NCBI GenBank assembly: GCA_025399215.1 | Contig: MU621098.1 | Location: 81,007-145,006 of the forward strand | Origin: Globomyces pollinis-pini | Lineage: Eukaryota > Chytridiomycota > Chytridiomycetes > Rhizophydiales > Globomycetaceae | Reading direction: 5' to 3' | DNA: 64,000 nt | Shown here: positions 44,845 through 58,635 of the stretch, piece by piece | How positions within the stretch are numbered: the first letter of the stretch is position 1 | Layout of the letters: the number at the start of each line of letters is the position of its first letter | Program-made: the position numbers and the translations under genes | Notes under the pieces: generated by a model | Told to the model about the DNA's origin: nothing | Seen by the model: the letters and a program-made list of their open reading frames with translations, nothing else | Database searches by the model: none

Positions 44845-45594
44845 TTAAATTGAAAATGAAATCCATGAAGTATTATTGAGCGCAGTATCATTAAATTCAC
44901 AATTAATGGATATCTCCTTCATTTTTTTGAATGATTTTGTCAACCAAGTGTAGTTTCTCACTGATGGCATAGTATCATAAGATGAGAAGGTATTTCCAAA
45001 GAAACAAATCAATTCCAAGTTAGCCCAATTTGATTCTAATACTTTATCGTACAAGTAGTGATCACAATGAGGCATGTAGAATACTAAAGGATTATTGATA
45101 AGTATTTACCAGTATGACTATCTACTTTTCTCTTGCCATTCTGTGGATTAGTATATCAAGGTCACTTACTTCATTTATGGGTATAATCTGATATCCTATC
45201 TCTTTTAGATAATCCATTTCCACTTTAGAAAACACTGGATCATATATGAATACATTCTTAAACTATGGAATAAGTAACGTGAGAGTACGTTGGATTTCAG
45301 TGAATTTAGTAATGCTAATTGAACCATTGTGTCATTTGAATTTAAAGAACCGATTCCATAACAAACACAATCAACAACCGATTCTGAATTAAATGGACAA
45401 TCATCCCAAACTTTTTTATCAAAATGATTTGATTTGATTAGTTTGTCAATGTTTGCTAACTTTGTCGTATTGATGATTGTATTTTTTTGTGATGCTTTAA
45501 ACACAGGACTTGCATTTACGTATCCATTAGTTGATTTATTTCTAGTCCCTTTGTTCTTTTTGCGAGTGACTAGTGTGAATCCATCCTCTTCCAT
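44845..45594 (-). CDS. SRR1-like domain protein
   Basis: 222 aa in four exons (26, 29, 26 nt introns). N-terminus MEEDGFTLVTRKKNKGTRNK is the usual SRR1-like start. The domain shows VDCVCYGIGSLNSND, VFIYDPVFSKVEMDYLKEIG, NENGKRKV, VFYMPHCDHYLYDKVL and ICFFGNTFSSYDT. Family members are plant SRR1 (clock and light signalling), animal SRRD and yeast Ber1 (microtubule stability); molecular activity is unknown. All three conserved blocks are intact. Confidence 0.85.
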
Positions 45595-45901
45595 GAAAAT
45601 TTAACAAGGTATAGTATCAGTTGAAAATTTTATGCAAGTAAAAAAAAATATCATCATTTCAATTGATAGAAACAAATTGATTTGTAGACTGGTTTTGGGA
45701 CACCATCTGAAATGCAACATTTTGAGAGAAAAAGAAACACAAATTAGAAGGTTACAAACCTTTTACTTGAAGGATTCATGATCAAGTAGTTTGAATTAAA
45801 GATACCATTAAAATGTTCAATGCGTTCATTACAAGACACAGATCAATGTTAAGAGGCGCGTTGCATTGATCGGACGATTTTCACTTTTTTCAAATACTAG
45901 A
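45595..45901. promoter_or_regulatory. Divergent intergenic region, SRR1-like / CHY zinc finger
   Basis: 307 bp with no gene; it should contain both promoters. No clear TATA box. Confidence 0.45.
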
Positions 45902-46391
45902 ATGTGTAAGTTTAACAACCTACTAAAGCAATAGGCAAACATATTCTAAACGCTCAGGTAGCTTATTTCAAAAACTAAGTTAAAGGTTTCTGTTCGTGCT
46001 AGTTGTTGTCAAAAGTGGTTTGATTGCCCTGAATGTCATCAAGAATCTGAAAAACACCCTCTAAAGTACTATCATTACCAATAACATCTTTAGAAAACAA
46101 ATAGAAATGGTCTTTGCTTGTAAGAAATGTAGGAAAACATTTCGTAAAAATGTTGGGTATGTTTACTTGTAAATCTTACGTTAGTGAATTTGATGAAGCA
46201 GATGAATATTGTCCACATTGTGATAATCACTATATTCTGGATGCCAAGACTCCAGCTATGGTAATATTTATAAATCATTTATGTATTAGGGAATTGGTGT
46301 TGAAGGAGATGATCCACGATTGATGAGGGATTATCGGGAGAGACAGATCCAAGCTATGGCAGATGATTTGATGGCGGATCGATTAGGATGA
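45902..46391 (+). CDS. CHY-type zinc-finger protein (Hot13-like family)
   Basis: 115 aa spread over six exons with introns of 29, 28, 28, 28 and 29 nt, so introns make up 29 percent of the gene. The first exon contributes only MC minus two bases. Spliced protein: MCKHILNAQVSVRASCCQKW, FDCPECHQESEKHPLK, FACKKCRKTFRKNVG, EFDEADEYCPHCDNHYILD. These Cys/His pairs are the CHY zinc-binding pattern of a widespread small fungal protein related to Hot13, which promotes zinc-free Mia40 in the mitochondrial intermembrane space. Function here is inferred from family only. Confidence 0.85.
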
Positions 46392-46481
46392 AGCTTCTGT
46401 TCAATTTAAGAAACTCAAATGAATAGAACATTTCCTAATATAAGTGATTGTTTTTGTATTTCTTTTTTTTTTCTTTTTTTT

Positions 46482-47457
46482 ATGAGAGGTCCAAAAAGAA
46501 AAAAAGTAAAGAAGAATTTAGTATGAATTAATACTCAGGTTTACAAAAAGAAAAATGAAAAACAGTATAATTCAGATTCAGGTAAGAAATGATAAATTCT
46601 TGGAATTTTATTGAATGGAAAAAATTAACTCTTTATAGAATCTGAACAAGAAACTACAGGAAATTTAAAATATACAAAAAAGGATCTAGCTGATTTAGAT
46701 ATTGTCAATGATAATCATTATTCAGATTCTGATGATGTGGAAAATTTAGATGAATTAAACGATTCAGATGTTGTTCAAGATGATGATGATAAAGAAACTG
46801 GTGTTAAAAAAATTCCACAAGTGAAGAAGTCTGTGGAAGAAATTGAAGAAGGAAAGTCAACAAAATTAGCTTCCATTATTGGAAAAATATTGGACACAAA
46901 AATTCCAACTAATGTAAAATGTTATTACTTATATATAGAGACCAGTTTTATCACTGAAACGAAAAATTGAAACTGATATTGATGATGCTAAACTGGAAGA
47001 AAAGGCTAGAAAGTTAATGACAAAAGAGAAAAAAGTACAGAAAGATATTGGAAGACTTATTCCTGATAACACGACGCTAGATTATGAAAAGAAGTTACGT
47101 AAAACTGCTACAAGAGGTGTGGTTCAACTATTCAATGCATTGAGAGCGGCTCAAAAAAGTGCAAATGAAGTTGAATCAGAAAGTGTTTTAATGAAAGCAG
47201 ATCAAGGTAATTCATCCAATTGTTTATATGTTAGTATCTACTGCATCAAAAGAAACCTTTATCAAAGCTTTGAAACAAGAAAAATTGAAATCAGAAGAGA
47301 AAGATTCCAAATCAGAGAAGGTTTGTTACAATTTGGAATTTTTATTCACTAATAGGTGGAGACAAATGCAGAAAAGGCTGTACCATTTTTACGAAACGAC
47401 TTTTCAATGACAGAACCAAAGCATTGGGATGAAGAGGAAGAGGTGGAAGACTTTTAA
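46482..47457 (+). CDS. RRP15: Ribosome biogenesis protein RRP15
   Basis: 265 aa with five introns (33, 57, 25, 28, 35 nt). Start MRGPKRKKVYKKKNEKQ, then an acidic Ser/Asp region, the Rrp15 domain (KLASIIGKILDTKIPTN, SLKRKIETDI, KLRKTATRGVVQLFNALRAA) and an acidic C-terminus after FLRNDFSMTEPKHWDEE. Rrp15 acts in early 60S pre-ribosomes. The 57-nt intron has no internal AG|GT, unlike the paired introns elsewhere. The gene is followed after 86 bp by convergent TPA1. Confidence 0.88.
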
Positions 47458-47543
47458 TATGGAACCATTAAATAAAGTTATATTATTGAAAGATCTGTGT
47501 ACATCATTTTATCAAAAAAGCAGTGTTAGTCATGATCAAGTGT

Positions 47544-49337
<1,794 letters not shown>

Positions 49338-49584
49338 TCTAAAGTAGTAAATTTCAAGATTTGAAATTTTATTTCTTTTTTTTGCAATCACGTGACTATG
49401 AATGATTTTTTATCATTTTTAAAAACTTAATCCAAGATTTTAAATTATTTGGATTCTTAAAAATAAAATTGGAATTTGGAATTAAACCTTCATTCGACTA
49501 TTTAAAAAAAAATGTGTTTGAAAGTTTGTCATTAAAAAAATGGAATTCAAAATATTTTTTTTTTTTTTTGTTTTTGAGTTCAAA

Positions 49585-50776
49585 ATGCAATGCGATGAAG
49601 TATGAATTCAAAGTCATTTTAATAATACAGTTAATCTGGAATACAATTGCACATAATTTCTGTTCTTTCAAAGTAAAAACAGAAACTCAAAGCTTCTGTA
49701 GAAATGAATACAACATGACAGGTTTATGTAATCGAATGTCTTGTCCATTGGCAAATAGTAGATACGCTACAATTAAAGAATTGGACGGTAATCGTTAAAG
49801 TATTCGTAATTATTTTTAGGTCAATTATACCTTTTTGTGAAAACAATCGAAAGAGCACATAGTCCTGCCAAATTATGGGAAAAAATTAAATTATCAAAGA
49901 ATTATCAAAAAGCTTTAGAACAGATAGATAATGAACTATTGTATTGGCCTGAATTCATGATTCACAAAAACAAACAACGTTTAACTAAATTAACTCAAAT
50001 GCTCATCAGAACTAGACGACTGATTTTAAAAACTAAACCAAAATTGATTGGGTATCTATCGTCATCTAATACATTAGTGTCTCAAAGAAGATTGACAGAA
50101 GAGAAGCGCAAAGAGAGTTGAAAGCTCAAGCAGCAGCAAAATTAGAAATTTCCATTGAGAAAGAATTATTGGAGCGACTTAGAAAAGGAGTATATGGGTA
50201 TGTTTATCTATCTTGGTGTTCTTTATATGCACAAAATCATTTCCCCTCAACCATTTTATTAACTATTTTAGTGATGGAATCGTCAATGAATCCACCAACG
50301 CATTTGAAAAGGCCATGAACGAAATTGAAGAGCTCAACGAACAAGAATATGACATGGACGAAGATGACGAAGAAGTCGATTTTGATGAGGTATTATGAAT
50401 TCACAGTTAGTTGTTCAACTTCACTTTCATTATCATTTGAATTGTAGCTAACATTTTGCAGTTGGACAGAGAGTTTGTGTCTGATGTCAGTGATGATGAA
50501 GATGAAGATGATGATATTGAAGATGCTGGACAAAATTTGACTCTGGATAGTTCAGAAGATGATGGTTCAGAAGGAAGTGATCAAGATTCTGATCAAATTG
50601 ATTTAGATTCAGATGAAGAGGACGCTACACCCAAAAAGCCAACGAAATCCACTAAACCTGCCAAAAAATCTAAACGTATTCATAAATATTCTAAATCATT
50701 TACAGGTGGGCCATATGTTCGTGTTGAATATGAAGAAGAACGTGAAACTCAACAACAAGCTCAACAAGATTGGTAG
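49585..50776 (+). CDS. MAK16: 60S ribosome biogenesis protein MAK16
   Basis: 318 aa with five introns (31, 32, 26, 74, 72 nt). After the first intron the N-terminus reads [20 protein letters not shown], then [58 protein letters not shown] and [15 protein letters not shown], all strongly conserved in Mak16. The C-terminus is the usual acidic Asp/Glu/Ser stretch and ends in a basic-acidic tail ([14 protein letters not shown]). The two last introns, at the acidic region, are long for this genome. Cysteines of the N-terminal zinc-binding region are all present. Confidence 0.92.
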
Positions 50777-50830
50777 AATAACTATTAATAATAAATCTTT
50801 TCAATTCATATTCAAAATCTTCATGGTCTA

Positions 50831-53800
50831 TCAATAGTTTATTACAAATATTGGTTTTATCATAAAGAGCCTAGCAATTCCTATAATAACATCAGCAGCA
50901 AAGAAATTTACATGACGTTGTTTCTCGATCAAAGCTTCTAGACTATCACCTCTATGAATTTGTTCATCAAGTTGACTTTTTAGTTTTGCAATCATCTCGT
51001 CTCGAGATTTCAATACCAGTGTCACCTGTTTTTCAACTTCTGTCATTGTGTTATCCTAACATGAATTGGAAATGATCAACATACCTTGTCTTTTATTGAT
51101 TCTTGAAGTTTCATTTCAAATGATTCTTTTGAATGGTCAAATTGACACTGAAGGTTGTTGATTTTATCCTGTAGATACTTTATTTGTGCATCTTTCGCCT
51201 CCAGATCTTCTTCAAACTCAACCCCTAAGATGTTATACATGCTGCACTCTTACGAATTCTGGCCAACAAAGTCTCTTCATCTCCTGTCAAACGCTTTAAA
51301 TCTTCTTTTTGCTTTTTGATCAAGGACTCTTTTGCTATGATAGAATGTTGAAACTTTAATATTTCCTTTTGAGATTCCCTCTGTGAATTTTGAAACTCTG
51401 TTAATTTTGATTGACAAACTAAAAGTTTATCTAATGCCATACTATGTTGATCTCGTAACTGTGGAATTAGATTACATAATAAACCTGTTTTATCTCTTCT
51501 GCAGTTTCTGATTTGATTCGTTCGATATCCATACGATATCTTCTAGTCGCATCACTACTATTCGAATCCGTTTCAGACTCTAATCTTCTTATAACCATTT
51601 CTATTTCAGCATCTCGTTCCTTTATTAGTTGTTCTTTGAATGCTTTCTATCAAAGTTAGTATTCATTAGCATTGTACTACCTCTTTGACTCGAATCTGAG
51701 CTTCGATTTTGTTCATATAATTAGATTGCCATTCCTCTTTTTCGATTTGAAGTGTTTCTCGTAGCTTACTCATCTAAAATGTAAATTAAAGGAAAAATAC
51801 TTCATTGGCTTGCTTTCTTCGTAATTCATCCAACATGGAATCTTTTAAACTTCGTTCTTGATCAATTTCTTTCCTGAGTGTATCAATTGCCCGTTTATGG
51901 ATAAGCTGTTCCTGTTTAATGGTATCTTTATGGTTTTCGTTTAGTCTGTGCTTCTCATCGTCAAATTCCATCATTAACTTTCGTTTTTGTTGTTGAAACT
52001 GTTCATTGTTAGTCTTATATCAGGTTACTTCCATCTCTTCTCTTTCTAACTGTTTACTATATCGCTGCCTTGCGAATTCACGCTCTTCTTCACAAGCTTT
52101 TTGTCTCTCAACAATATGGGCCTCTCTGACTGACTCCTAGCTGATCAAAAAACAGTCTAAAACAAACTATTTGGCGTTGATATTGTTCCATCAAGTTTGA
52201 TTTTTCTTTAGTCATACTGTCTCGATATTGATCTTCTAACTGACGTAATTGAACTTTATGTTGCTACTAATAAATAAACAATATCATACAGCAATTAATT
52301 TTTGAATTTCAGGCTCCAACCCTTGAACAGTTTGATCTTTTATGATTTTCGTTCTTTCTTGTATCCACTTGTCACGTTTAATTTTTTCGGCTGATTGCCA
52401 TAGTTCACGTTGTTGCTTTAACTCTCTAGCTTGTTGATCTTCAATATGTTGTATCTAGATACGTCAATATGCCATAGTCATGATTTTACTTTATCTTGAT
52501 ACATTTTTTCCAGATTCTTCACTTGACTTGTTAATTCTGAGCTTTTCTTTGATATCTCCTCTTTTTCATTCAGTACTTTATCAATGAAAGACAAATGTCG
52601 CTTCACTATAGTTTCATATTCTTTACGTTGTAAGTTTAGTTGTGATTTTAAATTCTTTTGACTAACATTTAGTATCTTTAACTAACTGTTGGTTTAGCTC
52701 CTCTTTATTCATCTCTTTGTATTTTATAAGCTCATTTTTCAAACTATCAATCATTTTCGTCTTGGTTTCGATTTCCATTTGTTGGGACATCATCTTTGCT
52801 TTAACACCTTCAAATACAATGGCTAAACTGTCAATTTATCCTTTTGAAATACCAGTCGAATGTGTTTCTGAAGCTTCCCTGAACAGTTAGAAACTTTAAA
52901 GGTATACTTTAGATTATCTTTTGCTATCGGTTGGTTTCTGGATATGTCTGGTTCATCAACTGATTTTAACAGGTCCATTATTCGGTTTACTCTATCATTT
53001 GCTTGTTTATCTTGTGGGTCTATGGAGGATGTATACATTTTTGGAGGTTTGGAGTTATCTACAGATTTGTGGTAACTAAATTGTGGACTACTGGAAATTG
53101 GTTGGAATATATTGGACGAGATTTGTACTGGGGAAGCTTGTCGATGATCCATTATTTTATTGGTTCTTGTTTGAGTCTGATCCATGGTTGGAGTTACGCC
53201 CCTTATGATAGGGCGATCAGCTGTAAGTTTTGGCGAATCCTTTTTTGTTGAGGTTGTGGGGATGTTCATAATCGCAGATGTTTCTTCCATATTTTTACCA
53301 TTTTGAGGAACGTTGTCTTTTGGATTCTCGTCCACACTACTATTGCTACTTTGTAACTGATGGTTGTCTAAGGGCTCCTGTATCACTTGATTGTTGGATA
53401 TCGTGTAATTCTCATATGCAACAGACTTGAACTCTGGCATGGTGAGACTTTCACCTGGGTCATATACATCAAAATCATCTTCGTAAATTGGTTCTCTTTC
53501 AACTTCTGACCTGGATAATGGGTCCTCTTTATTGTATTTGCTGTAGTATGAGTTCACAGCTGTCAAGATATCATTCACTTCTTCAGCTTTGCCAATTTCA
53601 AGATCAAGCTGAACATCAATTTCTTGCGAGAATTTGATATCACCATTATTTTCCAATGGATCTGATTCAATTTCAACAGATTTATTTTCAACTTTCGTCA
53701 AAGAGTCAAGTAATTCTTTCTGACTGGTCCTAGGGATCTGTGAAGATCCATCGTTTGGAATATTTAGATGTCTCTTTTCGGCGTGTTTAGAATTCAACTC

Positions 53801-54383
53801 ATTTAGTCTGTCCACAATGAAGTTGTTTTCTTGCTTTGGTGAATGTGTAGTTTTCAATTCAGAACTGGTATCCTGAACAACACTAGATTCCATTTTTAAT
53901 TCTTGTATCAAATCCTATAATTAATTGTATTAGTTTAAAAACCATTTTGGCCTTTTCTGCCCTTTCCCGTCTACGTTTGATGACCAGATCTTCTGGAATA
54001 CTATTGGACTGGTTTATCTCCAGATGCAAATTCTTTGGAGGTACTTCCTCTATTAATAATTCCACTTTTAATTGTGCCAAACGGAGTTTCTTCCGTCGAT
54101 ACCATCTTTGTATTATAGTTGCTTGTTTGTTTAAGAAATCTATAAATCCTAAACTCGGTTTCTTCTCATCCGTATCAGATCCGGCAAATAAAGTATCATT
54201 CGAAATGGATTTTAGGATCTTTGGTTTTTGAGCACGATTAATTGGTTTCTTGTGTAATGGATAGGTTAAATTGTTATTGTTGGTTACTCCCTTTCCAATC
54301 GTAGATTTTTTAGATTGAATTTTATTGGCTAATGGTTTGGATTTGGTTCCAATCTTATCTGTGGGTTTCTGAGACCGATACAT
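50831..54383 (-). CDS. CEP131/AZI1-like centriole-cilium coiled-coil protein
   Basis: Roughly 1000 aa in many exons. Start MYRSQKPTDKIG; an IQ motif near residue 95 (QATIIQRWYRRKKLRLAQ) follows LGFIDFLNK, the same order as in CEP131. A long disordered Ser/Asn region comes next, then almost continuous coiled coil to the C-terminus, ending with RDEMIAKLKSQLDEQIHRG and LEALIEKQR, again as in CEP131. CEP131 is a centriolar satellite and transition-zone protein needed for cilium formation in animals. Not every exon junction was resolved, particularly around 52820. Another IQ-coiled-coil protein is the alternative. Confidence 0.72.
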
Positions 54384-54848
54384 TTGTGTGTAAATAGTTG
54401 CGTTGAAGATTCTAAACAATTGGAATCAACGTGTCAATTTTGCTTCTGCAAACAACTAGACAATAACTAAGCATTTGATGTTAATGATATACAAAGATAA
54501 ACAACATTCATGGGATTGGGTTATAACAATTATTCGTGTAACGTAGCAAACACAATAAACCATTGAGCATTCAAGATGGATCAGATATTGGATGAGGATT
54601 CTATATGATAGACAATAATAGAAAATAAATTGTATTTAGATTTCAAAGAAACAGATTCTGTTTCGTGATTTTCTTCACGTAACTCACAGAGAGCATTTGG
54701 TCTAGCATAGATAGATTACATTCCATTATCCAAAACATCCAGTTTCCAATGAATCAAATCCATTGCGTCTAGTTGATATTTCAAGCATCGGGCATTATTG
54801 ATCTTGAGGAAGTGGCTTTCAATGTGAATTTTTTTTACTTTTACCTAA
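54384..54848. promoter_or_regulatory. Divergent intergenic region, CEP131-like / NAC-beta
   Basis: 465 bp without a gene, AT-rich. A start further upstream for the coiled-coil gene has no ATG. Confidence 0.45.
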
Positions 54849-55381
54849 ATGAATCCAGAGAAACTCGCAAAGCTTCAAGCTCAAGTCCGTATCGGAGGTG
54901 AATTCAGCATTGATAGATTGATGATTAGGAAAGGGAACTCCAAGAAGAAAAGTTAAAAAAGTCCAAAAAACACCAGGTGGAGAAGAAAAGAAGTTAGAGA
55001 CAACTCTTAAAAAACTTAATGTACAACATGTTGGTGCTGTAGATGAAGTTAACATGTTCATGAAAAACCAACCAACTATTTTGAACTTCCGTCGTCCATT
55101 TGGTACTTATCTGTGTCTAATTGTTTTTAGTTCAAGCATCTGTTGCATCAAACACTTTCTGTATCAACGGAACTGTACTATTACTTGAGTTTTTTAATGC
55201 GTATTAGGGAATCATGAAAGATATCAACCAATTATTACCTGGAATTTTGGCTCAATTTGACGATGGATCACTTGCAAAATTACTCAGCATGCAAGGTGGT
55301 GCTCCAGAAGAAGAAGGTGATGATGGTATCCCTGACTTGGTTGAGAGTGAAAACTTTGAAGAAGTTCCAGAACTTGAATAA
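54849..55381 (+). CDS. EGD1: Nascent polypeptide-associated complex subunit beta (BTF3/EGD1)
   Basis: 146 aa with introns of 31, 28 and 33 nt. [17 protein letters not shown] is followed by the ribosome-binding RRKVKK motif ([15 protein letters not shown]) and the NAC domain ([47 protein letters not shown]). NAC-beta docks NAC near the ribosome exit tunnel. Length and motifs are standard. Confidence 0.95.
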
Positions 55382-55546
55382 ATCAGATACAATTGTACGA
55401 GATAATTACAATCTTTGTATATTCCAATATTGAGTTCTTTGATACAGCAGTATGTTGGATAAGAGTAACAATCGAATCCAATTCAATTCTGTTTTGAAAT
55501 GTGTGTAGTTTCTTACCCAAAAGTTTTTCAAATCAACAATTTCAAC

Positions 55547-56545
55547 ATGTTCAAATTCGCTCAGATTAGAAGAATATCTTATATTACAAAATCAATTGAG
55601 AATCAAGTTTGCACCTTAAAGTTGAATTCAAAACCAGTAAATGCTTTGGATACACCATTGTTGAAACAACTCCACAGTGAACTATTGGAGCTCCATAACG
55701 ATAAAAACATCAAAGGATTAATATTCGGTTCTTCACTTCCAAAAGTATTAAGCGCTGGCCTGGACTTGAAAACTTTGGTTGATCATCCTGGTAAATAGTA
55801 CGAAGTTCGTTAATCAAAGATTACTTCCTGCCAGATGAATTTCGAAAGAATAATAACCCCAGTAAAAGAATCTTATGTATTCATCCTAGATTATCTTGCC
55901 GACTATCGCAAACATATCCACCAATATATGGGGTTGTTTCAAGTACGCGAATAACTACCCTAACTCCTACAGGAATGTGTAAAGCTACTTGTAACCGTTC
56001 CTATGCCTTCAGTGGCAGTAGTTCAAGGTGCCGCACCTGTACCCGTTATTTTTACATTAATAGTTAAATAGGCTGGAGGAACTGTTTTAGCCCTTTCATG
56101 TGATAGACGAGTAGGAAGTCAAAAGGGCTTCTCAATGGGTAAATAGGCTTTTTCGCTCAAGTCATTAGGATTGACTGAGGTGTTTGTTGGTATGGCTCCT
56201 CCAATGTGGGTCCATGAATTAGCTAGAAACGCTATTGGTAGACGGAATGCTGCAGTAGCTATTCAGCGTGGTTTGATGTATAATCAAGATGAATCATTGG
56301 CATTGGGATACGTAGATAGACTTGTCAAGGAAGATGAATTATGGACAGCTGCATTGGAAGAGATCGAAATGTACCGCAAGTTGCCATGGATTGCTAGATT
56401 GGATGCCAAAATGAAATCTGTTGAAAATGTGGTCGGTGAAATCAACGAACCCGGTTTAGGAGCTGTGGTAGACAGTATCAGTGGTGATGAATTTCAAGGT
56501 GTAGTTAAGAATTTACTTCGATCTTTAGCCAATAAAAAGAAGTAA
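55547..56545 (+). CDS. Mitochondrial enoyl-CoA delta-isomerase (ECI1/DCI type)
   Basis: 282 aa with introns of 29, 28, 30, 33 and 30 nt. The N-terminus MFKFAQIRRISYITKS fits a mitochondrial leader. Crotonase-fold motifs: LSAGLDLKTLVDHP, then after two introns flanking a 42-nt exon (DYFLPDEFRKNNNPN), GAAPAGGTVLALSCDRRVG and GLTEVFVGMAPPMWV. The second oxyanion-hole region and the catalytic Glu of EVFVG-type motif are intact. It isomerises 3-enoyl-CoAs during beta-oxidation of unsaturated fatty acids. It resembles animal mitochondrial ECI1 more than the peroxisomal yeast Eci1, as it lacks a C-terminal SKL-like signal (ends NKKK). Confidence 0.88.
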
Positions 56546-56922
56546 TTCTGACATGGTCTTCTGATAAAATTTGAATACAGTATTCGGGCCGAATACTATC
56601 TACAGTAGGACAAAGTGTATGAAAATCTTCCATAAATCTCCGTTTCTTCTTTTAGACTGAGTAATAAGATCGAGAATCAACAGAACGGCCTGCCTTATAG
56701 CTCAATGACATTCAATGGATGCTATTGATAGAGTTAATATAAATCCATTTATCTTCTAAATAAGAAAGTTCAAAAATAGGAAGTAATAATTGAAATATCG
56801 GTATAACGATCCATATAACGATCCAATAGCTCTGAAACTAGCGGATATTACCCACTAACTTTGTCTAAATTAAGGTCTTATACCGTTACAGTCCAGCTGT
56901 AGGTTGGCGTTATTGGCCACAA

Positions 56923-57075
56923 CTAAACAGCCCTGCAAAAAAAAGTATAGAAAACTACTATAAATGAACCAGCTGAATATACATAAAGCACCATTTTTCC
57001 ATATTCTTTCTTCTTGAATTTTGGTATCGTGGTCAGATGTGATTTGTGTTGGTGGAAGAATTTGTTGTCCCACAT
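56923..57075 (-). CDS. Possible 50-aa membrane microprotein
   Basis: MWDNKFFHQHKSHLTTIP, a KKK patch, then one hydrophobic helix (VLYVYSAGSFIVVFYTFF) ending CRAV. Size and layout resemble small respiratory-chain assembly factors or subunits. An overlapping frame on the same strand (56870-57115) also contains a hydrophobic stretch but has no ATG. It lies 92 bp from the divergent AUR1 start. Weakly supported; an intron could change the end. Confidence 0.35.
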   Translation of the reverse strand: MWDNKFFHQHKSHLTTIPKFKKKEYGKMVLYVYSAGSFIVVFYTFFCRAV

Positions 57076-57128
57076 TCAAAAAGCCCAGTTCCCGATCGGT
57101 GATGTAAATGACCAATCACAGATGTAGC

Positions 57129-57136
57129 TATAAATA
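57129..57136 (+). promoter_or_regulatory. TATA box, AUR1
   Basis: TATAAATA, 38 bp before the ATG at 57167. Confidence 0.65.
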
Positions 57137-57166
57137 CTGTCCAATTCGTGCAATTCAAATGAATTA

Positions 57167-58075
57167 ATGAAAAACAACTCACAAAGAGTAGCTAGTGCTA
57201 CATCGGTCCTCAAACTAATTTATCCTATCGCCCTGTGGTTGGTATTGTTTTCAACTTGCAAGTATATCCCTTCCTCTATTCGGCCCTTAATCCATGTGAA
57301 ATTGCTTCCATTTGCAGACTCGTTATTATTTACTAGCATCTATGGGGTGTTACTTCTATCCATACTGTCTCTGATAGTTGGGGTCATCTGTTTTCGACAT
57401 CTTACCCTATACCAAAAATGCTGGTTTGCATTGGCACCACTCAGCTTATCCTTTATAGGATATATATCTTCCAGAGAACCCAATAGTACCATGGACGCTC
57501 TAATGTTCCTACCATATGGCATATTTCACTATCTTTCCCCAATTGTATTTATATTTATATGTTACTATACTGATACCACGGATCTAATCTATTCCTATTG
57601 CCATGCATTAGGTTGGATGAACGTTGCTGGTGTAGTCACACAGATCTTGATTCCATGTGCTGCCCCATGGTATAACGATAAAATGGGTATTCAAGCTGCA
57701 AATTATTCTATGCCTGGCGATCCTGCTGGGTTGAAAAATGTTGATAAGTTATTTGGTACCCAAATTTACACGTCGGTATTCAATTCATCACCGTTAGTGT
57801 TTGGTGCCTTACCATCTCTACACTCTGCAATGGCGGTTTTATTTACCATGTTTTGCTTTAAAGTGTCAACCAGATTAGGTAGTGTAATGTTGGGTTATAC
57901 TGCTTGGATGTGGATGTCTACTATTTACTTTCGTCATCACTACATGTTTGACTTGTATGTTGGTGCTGTATATGCAGCAGTAGCCTTTAGTATCCAAAAC
58001 AGAAAGATTGTTAACGCGACAACACATCTTCTACCACTTCATCGGTATAAACAAATTCCTTCGAATACATTGTAA
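57167..58075 (+). CDS. AUR1: Inositolphosphorylceramide synthase
   Basis: 302 aa, intronless, with several transmembrane helices. Conserved Aur1 blocks: PYGIFHYLSPIVFIFICY, CAAPWYNDKMG, NYSMPGDPAGLKNVDKLFG, VFGALPSLHSAMAV (catalytic His of the LPP-type motif) and FRHHYMFDLYVGAVY (His and Asp of the second motif). The enzyme transfers phosphoinositol to ceramide in the Golgi and is the aureobasidin A target; it marks the genome as fungal. It is shorter than yeast Aur1 (about 400 aa) because the N- and C-terminal extensions are reduced. Confidence 0.92.
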   Translation: MKNNSQRVASATSVLKLIYPIALWLVLFSTCKYIPSSIRPLIHVKLLPFADSLLFTSIYGVLLLSILSLIVGVICFRHLTLYQKCWFALAPLSLSFIGYISSREPNSTMDALMFLPYGIFHYLSPIVFIFICYYTDTTDLIYSYCHALGWMNVAGVVTQILIPCAAPWYNDKMGIQAANYSMPGDPAGLKNVDKLFGTQIYTSVFNSSPLVFGALPSLHSAMAVLFTMFCFKVSTRLGSVMLGYTAWMWMSTIYFRHHYMFDLYVGAVYAAVAFSIQNRKIVNATTHLLPLHRYKQIPSNTL

Positions 58076-58242
58076 TAGATTCCAACTAATAATATATATT
58101 GTTTTCATTATAGTCACTTTACTTCGGCATGTCAATCGTTATGCGCTACTTCTTGTTCTTTGTTTCCTTGTTCTGCAAAATGTTTCACATCAGAACGAAA
58201 GTTTTTCATTTAAGAATGGAACAAATTTGTTGAAAATCCATC

Positions 58243-58404
58243 ATGCCATCAATAACTAAGCTCCTAAAGGAAGTGTCCTTAGCGTACGAAAAACTAGAGA
58301 ACACAATTATGCAAGATGATGAGGAATGGGTGGGTGATTTGACAACAGTGGATGGCCAAAGAAGTGATGTAAATTATTCTGATAGATCTGATAGTCATGG
58401 TTGA
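58243..58404 (+). CDS. Possible 53-aa acidic microprotein
   Basis: MPSITKLLKEVSLAYEKLEN leads to TIMQDDEEWVGDLTTVDGQR and an Asp/Ser-rich end. It has one amphipathic helix and an acidic patch with a Trp. No family recognised. It lies 167 bp beyond AUR1. Too short for certainty. Confidence 0.4.
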   Translation: MPSITKLLKEVSLAYEKLENTIMQDDEEWVGDLTTVDGQRSDVNYSDRSDSHG

Positions 58405-58635
58405 ATGATCAATATGTAATATATGTTTTAATCAGATTTATATACCTAGTTGGTTATACATTCATTTGTACACGTCAAATTTAAGCGGTGAACTAAACTA
58501 TAAAACCATCAAATACGACGAGTTGCTGTACATAGCTGATATATACCGAAATATTTGATAATAATGACATAACTGTCAATTGGCTGTCAAAGTGACTTTT
58601 GCCATCCAAGTCGGACAAAATCACTTTATCCAACA

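Noticed and set aside
56685..56720. TAGCTCAATG-like A-box suggesting a tRNA
   Set aside because: No matching B box, acceptor stem or cloverleaf could be found. No tRNA is supportable anywhere in the window.
56870..57115. 81-codon minus-strand frame with a hydrophobic stretch upstream of AUR1
   Set aside because: It lacks an ATG anywhere in the frame; the overlapping 50-aa frame with its own ATG is preferred.
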